Shown here: positions 53,177-61,760 of the stretch, piece after piece
Position numbering within the stretch: the first letter of the stretch is position 1
Layout of the letters: the number at the start of each line of letters is the position of its first letter
From: Bosea sp. 685
Lineage (GTDB): Bacteria > Pseudomonadota > Alphaproteobacteria > Rhizobiales > Beijerinckiaceae
Direction of reading: 5' to 3'
DNA: 64,000 bases
Assembly: GCF_031884435.1 (NCBI RefSeq)
Contig: NZ_CP134779.1
Span: 4,402,001-4,466,000, forward strand
Notes under the pieces: model-generated
Seen by the model: only the letters and a program-made list of their open reading frames with translations
What the model was told of the DNA's origin: nothing
The model's database searches: none
Translations under genes and position numbers: made by a program

Positions 53177-53215
53177 AAGCCCGCCCGGTTCGCGCCGGGC
53201 GGGCTTTCGCTTTTT
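53177..53215 (+). terminator. Rho-independent terminator after the DUF2076 gene
   Basis: A perfect 12-bp stem AAGCCCGCCCGG/CCGGGCGGGCTT with loop TTCGCG, followed by TCGCTTTTT. It lies 38 bp past the stop at 53139, before the convergent transpeptidase gene. Confidence 0.9.
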
Positions 53216-53237
53216 CTACCCTCGAAGGCAGCGCGCC

Positions 53238-54038
53238 TCAGATCACCAGGACCTTCGCGCCGACACGGACGCGTTCATAGAGATCCGTGACATCGTCATT
53301 GGTCATGCGGATGCAGCCCGAGGAGACCGCCTGGCCGATCGTATATGGCTCATTGGTGCCGTGGATGCGGTAAAGCGTGGAGCCGAGATACATGGCGCGC
53401 GCGCCCAGCGGGTTCTCAGGCCCCCCTTGCATGAAACGCGGCAGGTCGGGGCGGCGCTTCAGCATCTCCGCCGGCGGCGTCCAGCTCGGCCATTCCGCCT
53501 TGCGGCTGACCGTCTTCATGCCCGCCCAGGAGAAACCGGGGCGGCCGACGCCGATGCCGTAGCGCAAGGCGCGCCCGCCGGGCTGGACCAGAAAGAGAAA
53601 GCGCTGCGGCGTGTCGATGATGATCGTGCCGGGCTTCTGCGGGCCGTCATAGGCGACCTCCTGCTTGCGGAAGCGCGGATCGATGACGCGCTCGATCGGG
53701 CGCTCCATCTCGACAGGCTCGCCGAGCGCGGCCATGCGGCGGCCGGGCGCACGCGGCTGGGCCGCGGGCTCGAAGGGATCGGCCGGATAGGCCGCGGCCT
53801 GGGCGCTGCGCCCATAGGTGGCGTAGGCGCCCGGGCGATTATAGACCGCCCCGCCCCGGCCCATCGGCGTCGGGTCGCGGCCGGTCATCAGCATCTCGAT
53901 GAAACCGCCGCCGTAATTGCCCCGCCCCGAGGAGGCGGTCGCCATCGGATCGCCCGGCAGCGGCTGGGCATAGTTCTGGGCGAGGGCCGGCCCGCTCAGC
54001 ACAAGGGCGGCGAGCGGCAGGAAAAGGACTGGACGCAT
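53238..54038 (-). CDS. L,D-transpeptidase (YkuD), secreted
   Basis: 266 residues with a cleavable Sec signal peptide (MRPVLFLPLAALVLSGPALA). A Gly/Pro/Ala-rich linker (about 25-115) precedes the YkuD domain: TIIIDTPQRFLFLVQPGGRA, His226 in YRIHGTNEP and Cys242 in AVSSGCIRM. It is a paralogue of the lipoprotein enzyme at 51367 (same RFRKQEV/KFLRQEV, RYGIGVG, NPLGARA blocks). Expected to act in the periplasm on peptidoglycan stem peptides. The gene is convergent with DUF2076 and shares the terminator region. Confidence 0.92.
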   Translation of the reverse strand: MRPVLFLPLAALVLSGPALAQNYAQPLPGDPMATASSGRGNYGGGFIEMLMTGRDPTPMGRGGAVYNRPGAYATYGRSAQAAAYPADPFEPAAQPRAPGRRMAALGEPVEMERPIERVIDPRFRKQEVAYDGPQKPGTIIIDTPQRFLFLVQPGGRALRYGIGVGRPGFSWAGMKTVSRKAEWPSWTPPAEMLKRRPDLPRFMQGGPENPLGARAMYLGSTLYRIHGTNEPYTIGQAVSSGCIRMTNDDVTDLYERVRVGAKVLVI

Positions 54039-54232
54039 GATGCAACTCTCTCGACATCAACCTGCCCAAGAGCCTGCCGAGCGGCAGGAGAAGGAATGGT
54101 GAATCGTTGACTCTACAGCGCGCGGCAGGCGGTTAATCCCGCCAAATCAACGAATTAACCTTAGCGATCCGGCAAGGGACAAGGTGAACGAAGCGTTGCG
54201 ACTCCCGCCTCAGGCATCCGCAGGGGCCTGTC

Positions 54233-55663
54233 TCAGCTGCGCGGGATTCGCCGGGTCGCCCACCAGAGCCGCGCCGTCGTGCGGCAGCGCGCGACGTCGC
54301 AGGCGAGGATGAGTGTGCCATAGACCGCGACGCCCACAGTGACCTGCAAGGCCAATTCGACCGGGGCGGAGAATTGCCGTCGCAACGGCCAGATCACCGC
54401 CGCCATCACGGCCGTCGCCAGCACGACCAGGACGCAATCGCGCAGCGGCGGCAAAACCGGCAGCACGCGCAAGGCCGCCGTCGCCATCACCGCGAGCACG
54501 ACCAGGAAGGCCGCCGTCTGGCCAAAGGCATAGGCGGCCGGCCCGAGCGTCGCCGCCAGGCCGAGCCCGAGCGCGAGATTGACGCCAAGCCCGAGCAGCG
54601 CGGCAAGCGTCGCGATGCCGGTGCGCTTGCCGATCAGGAAGACCGGGTAGAAGGCGGCCTGGAAGATCGTGATCGCGGCGAAGCCCGGGATCAGGATCGC
54701 CATGTAGTTGGCGAAACGGCCCTGGAAGCTCGGCGGCACGATCAAGCGGTCGAAGGCCGGCAGCACCATCCACAGCCCGGCCGCGACCGGCAAGGCGACC
54801 ATCAGCACGAGCAGGACGTTTTTGGCGATGCGCTTTTGCGCGGCGATCCGGCCGCGCGTCTCGTCGAGGCGGATGATCTCGCGCAGCAGCACGATCTCGA
54901 GTGTCGCCCCCAGCGTGCCGAACAGGCGCAAACCCATATCGGAGGCCAGCGAGAAATAGCCGGCCTCGGCATAGCCCTGCGCATCGGCGAGCAGCGAACG
55001 GTTGAGCAGCGGGATCAAGGAATAGATCGCATTGCCGGCGACAAGCGGCAGCGCATAGACGAAGAAGCCCCAGGCAACGTCCTTGCGCGCGGCGGCCAGC
55101 GAGAGCGGTGCATCGGCGAGCGCGCGGCGTACCGCCAGGAGTGCGACCGCGGCGCTGAGCAGGCCGCCGAGCAACACCACGGTCGGATCCCGCGTCCACC
55201 AGGCCCCGCCGACCATCAGGATCAGCGCCATGACGTTCTTGACGATGATCAGCCGGGCATAGGCGGCGTCGAGGAAGCGGGCGCGGGCGATCGCCCCGTG
55301 ATAGTCGAACAGCCCGGCGCCGATCCCGGCCAGCACAGCGGCTGCCAGCAGCATCGCGGGCAATTTGAAGTCGATGCCAACCGCGACCGCGACGACGAGC
55401 AGGCCGCAAAGCGAGATGCAGATGCCCGCGACCAGGAGGTCGAGCGTCGCGCGGATTTCGGGCTGGGTCTCGCGAGTCGTCAGCGAATAGAAACGCAGGG
55501 CCGATATCCTCAGCCAGTCGAGCAGCGCCGTATTGACCAGCACGATGATGGCCGCGCCTATGGCGTAACGGCCGAACTCGGCCGGGCCGAGGAAGAAGGC
55601 GATGAGCAGACCGAGGACGAAGTTCAGCCCGGCATTGATGACGAAGGGCAGCAGGACGGTCAT
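54233..55663 (-). CDS. Polysaccharide/LPS flippase-like membrane protein (oligosaccharide flippase family)
   Basis: About 476 residues from the ATG at 55663; an upstream start at 55693 is possible. About 12-14 helices are visible, opening TVLLPFVINAGLNFVLGLLI AFFLGPAEFGRYA, the Polysacc_synt/Wzx start, with later PSFQGRFANYMAILIPGF and YPVFLIGKRTGIATLAALLG. Wzx-type proteins flip lipid-linked oligosaccharides across the inner membrane. No glycosyltransferases or Wzy gene are adjacent, so the exported glycan is unknown. Confidence 0.83.
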   Translation of the reverse strand: MTVLLPFVINAGLNFVLGLLIAFFLGPAEFGRYAIGAAIIVLVNTALLDWLRISALRFYSLTTRETQPEIRATLDLLVAGICISLCGLLVVAVAVGIDFKLPAMLLAAAVLAGIGAGLFDYHGAIARARFLDAAYARLIIVKNVMALILMVGGAWWTRDPTVVLLGGLLSAAVALLAVRRALADAPLSLAAARKDVAWGFFVYALPLVAGNAIYSLIPLLNRSLLADAQGYAEAGYFSLASDMGLRLFGTLGATLEIVLLREIIRLDETRGRIAAQKRIAKNVLLVLMVALPVAAGLWMVLPAFDRLIVPPSFQGRFANYMAILIPGFAAITIFQAAFYPVFLIGKRTGIATLAALLGLGVNLALGLGLAATLGPAAYAFGQTAAFLVVLAVMATAALRVLPVLPPLRDCVLVVLATAVMAAVIWPLRRQFSAPVELALQVTVGVAVYGTLILACDVARCRTTARLWWATRRIPRS

Positions 55664-55801
55664 GTCGTCTCGGTCTCGGCGCCAATGCGGCAAGGATCCC
55701 TCGACTCAGGCAAGCGCCGGAATCGTGCCGTCCCACTGGCCTAGCGGGCCGGATGCGGTTTTCCAAGGGGAAGCAGCGCAGCGAGGCCTCGAGTCCGTCT
55801 G

Positions 55802-56566
55802 ATGCCGAGCGAACCGCTGTTCTACCTCGTCGGCTGGGCGACGACGCTGGTCATCGCCATCGGCAAGAGCGCCTTTGGCGGCGGGCTCGCTATTCTCGGA
55901 ATTCCATTGCTGGCGATCGTCACTGAACCGCTCGACGCCGCGATCATGGTCGCCATGCTGGTCTCGCTGATGGACATGATGGCGCTGCGCAGCTTCGGCG
56001 CCTCGACCTGGTCGAAGCCTGATCTCGTCTGGCTCCTGCCCGGCCTCGTCGTCGGGATCGGCATCGGCTATCTCGTCTTCGTCCGGATCGATCCGCGCAT
56101 CGTCACGCTTCTGATCGGGCTGACGACGCTCGCCTTCACCGCGCAATGGTTCCTGAAGGGGCGGCTCGCGGCCCCGGGCTCGCGCCCGGTCTCGGGCAAG
56201 CTCGCTTTGCTGGCGGGCACGGCTTCGGGCTTCACCACCTTCGTCGCGCATGCGGGGGGACCGCCGGTCGCGATGTATCTGCTCGGGCGCGGCCTGCCCA
56301 AGAGCACGCTGGTGGGCACGACCATCGCGCTCTTCACGCTCGGCAACTGGCTGAAGCTGCCGCCCTATTTCGCGCTCGGGCTGAAGCATACCGAGGCCTT
56401 GTGGGGCGCGCTCGCGCTCGCGCCGGCCGTGCCGATCGGCATCTGGCTCGGGCATGTCGTGCATCGCAAGCTCGACCAGAAGACGCTGTTCATCTGGTGC
56501 TACGGCCTGCTGGCGGTCGCCGCTGCGAAGCTTTCGGTCGATGCGGCGCTCGCGCTATTGCGTTGA
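55802..56566 (+). CDS. TSUP family transporter (TauE/SafE-like permease)
   Basis: 254 residues with about eight membrane helices. The first half has GKSAFGGGLAILGIPLLAIV and the second AGTASGFTTFVAHAGGPPVA, the paired TauE/SafE repeats with Gly-rich turns. Members export sulfite, sulfoacetate or related organic anions. Substrate unknown. The ATG at 55802 lies close to the repeat-free promoter gap shared with the divergent flippase gene. Confidence 0.9.
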   Translation: MPSEPLFYLVGWATTLVIAIGKSAFGGGLAILGIPLLAIVTEPLDAAIMVAMLVSLMDMMALRSFGASTWSKPDLVWLLPGLVVGIGIGYLVFVRIDPRIVTLLIGLTTLAFTAQWFLKGRLAAPGSRPVSGKLALLAGTASGFTTFVAHAGGPPVAMYLLGRGLPKSTLVGTTIALFTLGNWLKLPPYFALGLKHTEALWGALALAPAVPIGIWLGHVVHRKLDQKTLFIWCYGLLAVAAAKLSVDAALALLR

Positions 56567-56594
56567 GGGAATGCTCACCTGCGGAACCGCACAC

Positions 56595-56642
56595 TCGATC
56601 ATCTCCCATTCGGACGTTCCCGCCCGAATGGGAGATGATCGA
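56595..56642. repeat. Perfect 19-bp inverted repeat TCGATCATCTCCCATTCGG
   Basis: Arms at 56595-56613 and 56624-56642 around a 10-base loop. It contains the CATTCGG core also seen in the palindrome at 35471. It lies 29 bp after the TSUP stop and before a plus-strand gene. Confidence 0.9.
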
Positions 56643-56654
56643 TTCCAGGAGTTC

Positions 56655-56704
56655 AGAGCATTGCCTATGCGAAAAACCGGTGTCCACTTTTCGCGCAATG
56701 CTCT
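56655..56704. repeat. AGAGCATTGC...GCAATGCTCT repeat with GCGAAAAACCGGTGTCC core
   Basis: Ten-base perfect outer arms enclose a core related to the GAGCAGGAT family (GCGAAAAACCGG..CC ACTTTTCGC). It ends 34 bp before the GNAT start at 56739. Confidence 0.87.
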
Positions 56705-56738
56705 GGTCGTGCAGCCGCATAAGCCGTAAGCGAACCGC

Positions 56739-57242
56739 ATGACCGCCCCACTCCCGCCCATCCGCGACGCCCGCGATTCCGATTCCGAGCCGTTGGCCAC
56801 CCTCATCGCCGCGAGCTTCGCGGAATATCCGAACTGCTTCTTCGAATGGTCTGAATTTCCCGAACTGCGCGCGCCCGCCAGCCATTTCGCCGGGAAGGGC
56901 GGCCGGCTCTGGATCGCCGATGCACCCGGCGGCGGCATCGCCGGCTCGCTCGGCGTCACGCCCGTGCCGGAGCAGAACGCGGTCGAGATCACCAAGGTCT
57001 ATGCCGACCCGGCCTTTCGCGGCTCCGGCCTGGCGCAGGCGCTGTTCGCTGAAGCGCTGCGCTTTGCGCAGGCCGGCGGTTATGGCGAGATGATGTTGTG
57101 GTCCGATACGCGCTTCGCGCGCGGCCACCGCTTCTACGAGAAGCTTGGTTTCGTGCGCTGGCCGGCAGCGCGTTACCTCGCCGATGTCTCAGAGACCTGG
57201 GAGTATCATTTCCGCAAGCACTTGGTAGGCCCCTCGACATGA
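56739..57242 (+). CDS. GNAT family N-acetyltransferase
   Basis: 167 residues. IRDARDSDSEPLATLIAASF, the beta-4 and acetyl-CoA loop (ITKVYADPAFRGSGLAQALF) and HRFYEKLGFVRW give a clear GNAT fold. Acceptor unknown. Its stop overlaps the start of the EamA transporter (ATGA), implying coupled translation; an acetylated product exported by that carrier is one possibility. Confidence 0.88.
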   Translation: MTAPLPPIRDARDSDSEPLATLIAASFAEYPNCFFEWSEFPELRAPASHFAGKGGRLWIADAPGGGIAGSLGVTPVPEQNAVEITKVYADPAFRGSGLAQALFAEALRFAQAGGYGEMMLWSDTRFARGHRFYEKLGFVRWPAARYLADVSETWEYHFRKHLVGPST

Positions 57243-58081
57243 CGCTCCCGACGGCGCTCCGCGGCGTTCTCGGCATCGCGCTGCTCACCGCCATGGATGC
57301 TGTGGTCAAGGGGCAGATGCGCGAGCACCCGTTCATCGTGGCGCTGTTCATGCGCTTCGCCATGGGCAGCCTGTTCGCACTCATCTTCGTCGCCATCGCC
57401 CGCCCGCCGCGCCCGACACGGGCAAGCGTGATCGGCAATACGATCCGCGTTCCGGTCGTCGTGCTCACCGCCGGCAGCTTCTTCTATTCGGTCTCGGTGC
57501 TGCCGCTGGCGGAGGCCCTGACGCTCGCCTTCCTGGCCCCCGTCTTCGTCGCGCTGCTGGGCGCGCTCCTGCTCAAGGAAAAGCTCAGCGGGCGGATCTT
57601 CCAGGCGCTCGGCTTCGGCCTCGCCGGGATGCTCATCATGGTCTGGCCGCGCCTGCAGGGCCATGTCAGCAACGCCGAGCTCGGCGTTGCGGCCGCGCTG
57701 TTCTCGGCTGTGGCCTACGCCTTCAATCTGGTCCTGCTCCGGCGCATCGCGCAGAAGGAGCATCCGGCGATCATCGTGCTGTTCCAGAATGGTGGACCGG
57801 CCCTGTGCCTCGCCATCCCCGCCGCGCTCGCCTTCGTACCGATGAGCTGGGCCGATCTCGCGACCTATGCCCTGGCCGGCGCACTGGGCGTCGGCGGGCA
57901 TTTGATGCTGGTTTCAGCCTATGCCCGCGCCGAGGCGTCACGTCTCGCGCCGCTCGAATACACCGCACTGATCTGGGCGAGCCTGCTCGGCTACCTGATG
58001 TTCGCAGAGGTGCCGCTGTTCACGACCTTCGCCGGCGCGCTGCTGATCGTCGCGGGCGCGGTGGCGGTGAGCCGGAGGTAG
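57239..58081 (+). CDS. EamA/DMT family transporter
   Basis: 280 residues from the ATG at 57239, overlapping the GNAT stop. Ten predicted helices in two EamA repeats: LLTAMDAVVKGQM..FIVALFMRF near the start, LPLAEALTLAFLAPVFVALL closing the first half, and LAPLEYTALIWASLLGYLMF in the second. The S-adenosylmethionine-type/RhaT-like drug-metabolite carriers export amino acids or small metabolites. Substrate unknown. The longer frame from 57098 lies in the GNAT gene. Confidence 0.9.
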   Translation: MTLPTALRGVLGIALLTAMDAVVKGQMREHPFIVALFMRFAMGSLFALIFVAIARPPRPTRASVIGNTIRVPVVVLTAGSFFYSVSVLPLAEALTLAFLAPVFVALLGALLLKEKLSGRIFQALGFGLAGMLIMVWPRLQGHVSNAELGVAAALFSAVAYAFNLVLLRRIAQKEHPAIIVLFQNGGPALCLAIPAALAFVPMSWADLATYALAGALGVGGHLMLVSAYARAEASRLAPLEYTALIWASLLGYLMFAEVPLFTTFAGALLIVAGAVAVSRR

Positions 58082-58175
58082 GCGCGGAGCGCGCTTCGCC
58101 GCCGAAAGGGCCGCGGACGCGCGATGTCCATATCAGCGATCCGCACCTCAACCGGATCGATGCCTCTGGTCGCGA

Positions 58176-59033
58176 TCATGCCGCCTCCCGGGCCTGCTCG
58201 CAAAGCCAGGCGCAAAACTGCCGGGGCGCCAGGCGGGGGTCGTCGCTGCGCATCAGGGCAAAATGCCAGGCCGGCCCGCTCAGCACGTATTGAAACGGCG
58301 CGATCAACACGCCCTCGGTCAAAAGCGGCCGGAACAACGCGGGCGACAACAGCGCCACACCCACGCCCGCCAGCGCCGCGCCGGCGTCCAGCTCATGCGT
58401 CGGGTAATCGACCGCCGCAAAGCGCAGACCCTGCGGGGTCGCGCATTGCGCACCCTTGAACCATTGATCCCAGTCGGGATGCGGCAAGAGGTCGAAGTCA
58501 GCCAGCGCCTCCGGCGCATCGAGCCTCCGCGCCCGGAGCAGGGACGGCGCCAGCATCGGCGTCACTTCAACCGGCGCGAGCCGATATTCTTCAAGCCCCG
58601 CCCATCCGCCGCGGCCAGTTCTTATGGCGACGTCGAACGCGCCGGGGTCGCGGATATCCGCGGACACGTCGACCTCGATCACGGGCGCTCCCGGCGCTGG
58701 ATAACGCGCCAGACGCGGGGCAAGCCAACGTGATGCGAATGTCGGCGGCGCCGTGAGCCTGAGAGGCGGCGTCGCCGCCTGAAATTCATCGAGCGCGCCG
58801 GCAATTCCATCCAGCGCCTTGCGGACATGGCTTGCCAGCACAGAGGCGGCGGCCGTCGGGACCACCCGCCGTCCGGCACGCGTGAAAAGCGGCTGGCCGA
58901 GTTCGGACTCCAGCGTACGCATGCGTAGGCTGACCGCCGCCGGCGTCAGATACAGGCGTTCGGCCGCACGCGCGAAGCTCCGGGCGGAGACGCAGGCTTC
59001 CAAGACTCGCAGAGATTCAAGGGAAGGCCGCAT
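58176..59033 (-). CDS. LysR family transcriptional regulator (GcvA-like)
   Basis: 285 residues from the ATG at 59033 with AGGAGA 8 bases upstream. HTH: LESLRVLEACVSARSFARAA, ERLYLTPAAVSLRMRTLESE, LGQPLFTRAGRR. The effector domain has LRLTAPPTFASRWLAPRLAR, DVAIRTGRGGW and ALAGVGVALLSPALF, the wording of GcvA/AmpR-type LysRs. It is divergent from a DUF3237 gene about 140 bp away and may control it. Inducer unknown. Confidence 0.92.
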   Translation of the reverse strand: MRPSLESLRVLEACVSARSFARAAERLYLTPAAVSLRMRTLESELGQPLFTRAGRRVVPTAAASVLASHVRKALDGIAGALDEFQAATPPLRLTAPPTFASRWLAPRLARYPAPGAPVIEVDVSADIRDPGAFDVAIRTGRGGWAGLEEYRLAPVEVTPMLAPSLLRARRLDAPEALADFDLLPHPDWDQWFKGAQCATPQGLRFAAVDYPTHELDAGAALAGVGVALLSPALFRPLLTEGVLIAPFQYVLSGPAWHFALMRSDDPRLAPRQFCAWLCEQAREAA

Positions 59034-59176
59034 GATCAGCTTCTCCTCATGACCAGAGTCCCTACCAGCCTCTAGCATCTCCATTGGTCAGCTTTTCTTG
59101 TGAGGACGACAAGCAAAGCTCGTTTTGGAGGCAGGACGCCCTGGTTCAGGGTCGGGGCAAGAATAGGAGCCTCGTC

Positions 59177-59635
59177 ATGTCCCTGCAATCTCGACACCTG
59201 TTTACACTGCTGATCACCCTTCACCCGCCACTGGAGCTAGGCCGGACGCCAGCCGGCGGCCGGCGCATCTTTCCCGTCTCGGGCGGACACTTCCATGGAG
59301 AGCGCCTGAACGGCGCGGTATCGCCGATGATCGGCTCCGATCTCCTGCTTGCTCGGCCCGATGGCACATTTCAGCAAGACGTCAGGCTCCTGCTGGTCGC
59401 CGATGACGGGGGTCTCATCCTCATGACCTATCGTGGTGTCAGGCGTGCATCACAGGATGTCGATGAGCGCCTGGGGCGCGGCGAAACCGTCGACGCTTCC
59501 GAGTATTATCTGCGCATCACACCGTATTTCGAGACCTCCGCGCCTGCGCACGCGTGGCTCAACGGTATTGTCGCGGTCGCGAAGGGCGGACGGTGTCCGG
59601 ATGGCGTCGAATACGATGTCTTCGAAGTGCTCTAG
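59177..59635 (+). CDS. DUF3237 domain-containing protein
   Basis: 152 residues from the ATG at 59177 (AGGAG 8 bases upstream). The pattern LFTLLITLHPPLELGRTPAG, GGRRIFPVSGGHFHGERLNG and DLLLARPDGTFQQDVRLLLV is typical of DUF3237, a small beta-barrel family without settled function. No signal peptide. It is divergent from a GcvA-like LysR gene and followed by a palindromic repeat. Role unknown. Confidence 0.87.
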   Translation: MSLQSRHLFTLLITLHPPLELGRTPAGGRRIFPVSGGHFHGERLNGAVSPMIGSDLLLARPDGTFQQDVRLLLVADDGGLILMTYRGVRRASQDVDERLGRGETVDASEYYLRITPYFETSAPAHAWLNGIVAVAKGGRCPDGVEYDVFEVL

Positions 59636-59644
59636 AATCGGATC

Positions 59645-59681
59645 GATTCAGATGGGCTCACAAAGTGATCCCATCTGAATC
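59645..59681. repeat. Inverted repeat GATTCAGATGGGCTCAC / GTGATCCCATCTGAATC
   Basis: Seventeen-base arms with one mismatch and an AAA loop, 10 bp after the DUF3237 stop. It belongs to the family at 32188 and 62515. Confidence 0.88.
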
Positions 59682-59778
59682 CGTCGAAACCATATCGCTC
59701 GTGTCTCGAACGCTCATTGATCATGATCGTCGCGGGCGCGATCGCGGTCAGCCGGTGCTGACCCCGGCGGCCTCGATC

Positions 59779-60153
59779 TCAGGCGGCGCCGCAATAAGCC
59801 TCGATGCGATAGCCGTCCGGGTCGACCACGAAAGCCGCATAGTAATTGGGACCATAGGATTCCCGCAGGCCGGGCCGGCCGTTATCGACTCCGCCCTGCG
59901 CGATCGCCGCGGCATGGAACGCATCCACGCTCTGCCGCGTCGGCGCAACGAAGCAGAAATGCAGGTTCGAGCCGGGATCGGGCGGCACCGGCGTCGCGAC
60001 CGCGCCGAGCCAGAAGGCGACGGCGTCCCGGCCATAGCCCAACGAGGCCTCGTCCTCGCTGAGGCAGCGATAGCCGAGCGCACCGAGCGTGGCATCGTAG
60101 AACTGCTTCGAGCGGGCGATCTCGCCAACGCCGATGGAAACATGATCGAACAT
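59779..60153 (-). CDS. VOC family protein (glyoxalase/dioxygenase fold)
   Basis: 124 residues. The opening MFDHVSIGVGEIARSKQFYD with His4 and the closing FVVDPDGYRIEAYC with Glu near the end are the paired betaalphabetabetabeta modules of the VOC fold with the usual metal ligands. HFCFVAPTRQSVDAFHAAAI is typical of the lactoylglutathione-lyase-like subgroup. Activity (glyoxalase, resistance or other) is not predictable. It stands alone, convergent with DUF3237. Confidence 0.88.
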   Translation of the reverse strand: MFDHVSIGVGEIARSKQFYDATLGALGYRCLSEDEASLGYGRDAVAFWLGAVATPVPPDPGSNLHFCFVAPTRQSVDAFHAAAIAQGGVDNGRPGLRESYGPNYYAAFVVDPDGYRIEAYCGAA

Positions 60154-60165
60154 GGTCGTCTCCTT

Positions 60166-60210
60166 GGTCAGAGTGGATCAGGGGATTGGGTCAGAGTGGA
60201 TCAGGGGATT
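60166..60210 (+). repeat. Two tandem copies of a 22-bp unit (GGTCAGAGTGGATCAGGGGATT)
   Basis: Copies at 60166-60187 and 60189-60210 are identical, separated by one G. They lie 13 bp upstream of the VOC start, on its promoter side. Confidence 0.9.
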
Positions 60211-60350
60211 GCGCGGCGTTGCAGCCTCAGTGCGAACCTGTCGAGGAAAGGCGCTGGGGCTGCTGCCATCTCCGGGCTCCCGCTGGGCATATCCCTCGAC
60301 GTAGAGCCCCGCCCCTCCCGGCGCTTGGGGAAAATTGCTAAATTGCGGCG

Positions 60351-61298
60351 ATGACTGCGACCTCGCATCTTCTGGCCTCAGGCCCCGGCTGGCGCGTGCG
60401 GGACATCACCTGCACGGCGGGGCCGGGCGACCGCGCCTTCGAAGAACAGCACGCGCATTGCTGCATCGCGGCCGTGACGAGCGGCAGCTTCAGCTACCGC
60501 TCCACCCAGGGCGCCGCGCTGCTCGCACCGGGCGCACTCCTGCTCGGCAATCAGGGCGCCTGCTTCGAATGCGGCCACGACCATGCGGCCGGCGACCGCT
60601 GCCTCGCCTTCCAGTTCGACCCGGCCTATCTGGAAGACATCCTAGCCGGCGTCCCCGGCGTGCGGCGGCTCGCTTTCGCCCGCGCCCATCTGCCGCCCTC
60701 GCCGGCGCTCGCGGGCTTGATGGCCGAGATGGCGACGAGAGCGTTTTCGAGCGGAGTGGATACCGGGTCGCGTGAAGAAAACGCGTCGAAACTAAGGGCA
60801 GGAGCAATAGAACGATCCAGTTCGATCGGAGATTGCTCTAGCGGCGGCAGCACCGCTGCCTATGAGGAACTTGCGGTCCGACTGGCTGGCGCAGTGGCGG
60901 CGACGCTCGCGGATGCACTGCCGCCAACAACCGCGCCGACGGCGCGTGACGCCAGCCGCATCACCCAGGCCCTGCGATGCATCGAGGCGCGCTCCGACGA
61001 GACCCTGAGCCTGACCGAGCTCGCCCGGGAAGCCGCGATGAGCCGCTATCATTTCCTGCGGACATTCAAGGCGCTGATCGGCATGACGCCGCATCAGTTC
61101 CTGCTCAGGACACGCCTGCATCGCTCCGCGCTCCTGCTGCGTGGCTCGGAGCATGGCGTCGCGCAGATCGCCTTCGATTGCGGCTTCGGCGATCTCTCGA
61201 CCTTCAACCGCCATTTCCGTCTGGCAATGGGCAAAAGCCCCAGCGCCTATCGCACGAGCCGGGACCGCGCCGCCTCAATATGCTGTCTTGGCACGTAA
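60351..61298 (+). CDS. AraC family transcriptional regulator with an in-frame repeat insertion
   Basis: 315 residues. The C-terminal double HTH is intact (LSLTELAREAAMSRYHFLRT, FKALIGMTPHQFLLRTRLHR, VAQIAFDCGFGDLSTFNRHF). The N-terminal ~125 residues form a cupin-like sensing domain (AHCCIAAVTSGSFSYRST). Residues about 130-163 (SSGVDTGSREENASKL and on) do not look like family sequence and are encoded by a copy of the GCGTTTTCGAGCG repeat (60738-60840), 34 codons long and in frame. The insert falls in the linker between domains, so the protein may still work. Start ATG 60351 has no strong ribosome site. Confidence 0.87.
   Translation: MTATSHLLASGPGWRVRDITCTAGPGDRAFEEQHAHCCIAAVTSGSFSYRSTQGAALLAPGALLLGNQGACFECGHDHAAGDRCLAFQFDPAYLEDILAGVPGVRRLAFARAHLPPSPALAGLMAEMATRAFSSGVDTGSREENASKLRAGAIERSSSIGDCSSGGSTAAYEELAVRLAGAVAATLADALPPTTAPTARDASRITQALRCIEARSDETLSLTELAREAAMSRYHFLRTFKALIGMTPHQFLLRTRLHRSALLLRGSEHGVAQIAFDCGFGDLSTFNRHFRLAMGKSPSAYRTSRDRAASICCLGT
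60738..60840 (+). repeat. GCGTTTTCGAGCG-family repeat inserted within the AraC coding sequence
   Basis: It begins AGAGCGTTTTCGAGCGGAGT, GGATACCGGGTCGCGTGAAG and contains AAAACGCG as partial inverse; the right part is a second hairpin GAGCAATAGAACGATC / GATCGGAGATTGCTC. About 102 bp, a multiple of three, without a stop in the AraC frame. Related copies are intergenic (35509, 52168). Confidence 0.85.
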
Positions 61299-61304
61299 AC
61301 ACCG

Positions 61305-61548
61305 CGTCATCCTGGACAAGCCGCCCCCCGGGTCCGGCCTTCGGCCGGCCCGAAGACAGGCTCCGCAGCGTAGGGAGCCATCTTAGAGCGTCATTCTCGG
61401 GCCGGAAGGGGCGTCGGCAAAGGCAGCCTCTCCATCACGAGATGGTCCGGTCAAGCCCGACCATGACGCGCCTGGGGTCCCCGGCCTCCGCGGAGTTTAT
61501 CCTTGGGCCGATCGAAGATCGGACCCGAGGGCTACGCCCAGGATGACG
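61305..61548. repeat. Nested palindromic repeats (CGTCATCCTGG element with CGTCATTCTCGGG insert)
   Basis: Outer CGTCATCCTGG and CCAGGATGACG enclose a CGTCATTCTCGGGCCGG..CCGACCATGACG element and the GGGCCGATC..GATCGGACCC hairpin. With the terminator at 61671 it fills most of the 462-bp gap between AraC and cspA; nothing else was seen there. Confidence 0.8.
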
Positions 61549-61670
61549 GCGTGGCTCGAGTATAATCAGGCCTTCGGTTTCGCTGGAAAGATCAGGCAGG
61601 TCTCGGTGCCATGCGCGAGCAGCTTGCCGTGCCCATCTCCTGCGCGGCGGTCGCTTTCGCCGGCGCACAA

Positions 61671-61698
61671 AAAAGGCCAAGCAAAAGCTTGGCCTTTT
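61671..61698 (-). terminator. Rho-independent terminator of the cold-shock gene
   Basis: Read on the minus strand: AAAAGGCCAAGC, loop TTTT, GCTTGGCCTTTTTT. It lies about 60 bp past the cspA stop. Because the stem is flanked by A and T runs it may also work on the plus strand. Confidence 0.88.
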
Positions 61699-61760
61699 CT
61701 TGAATCACGACTGTCGACGATGCCAGTACATCCGTGGTCATCGTCAAAGAGGCAGTCAGA

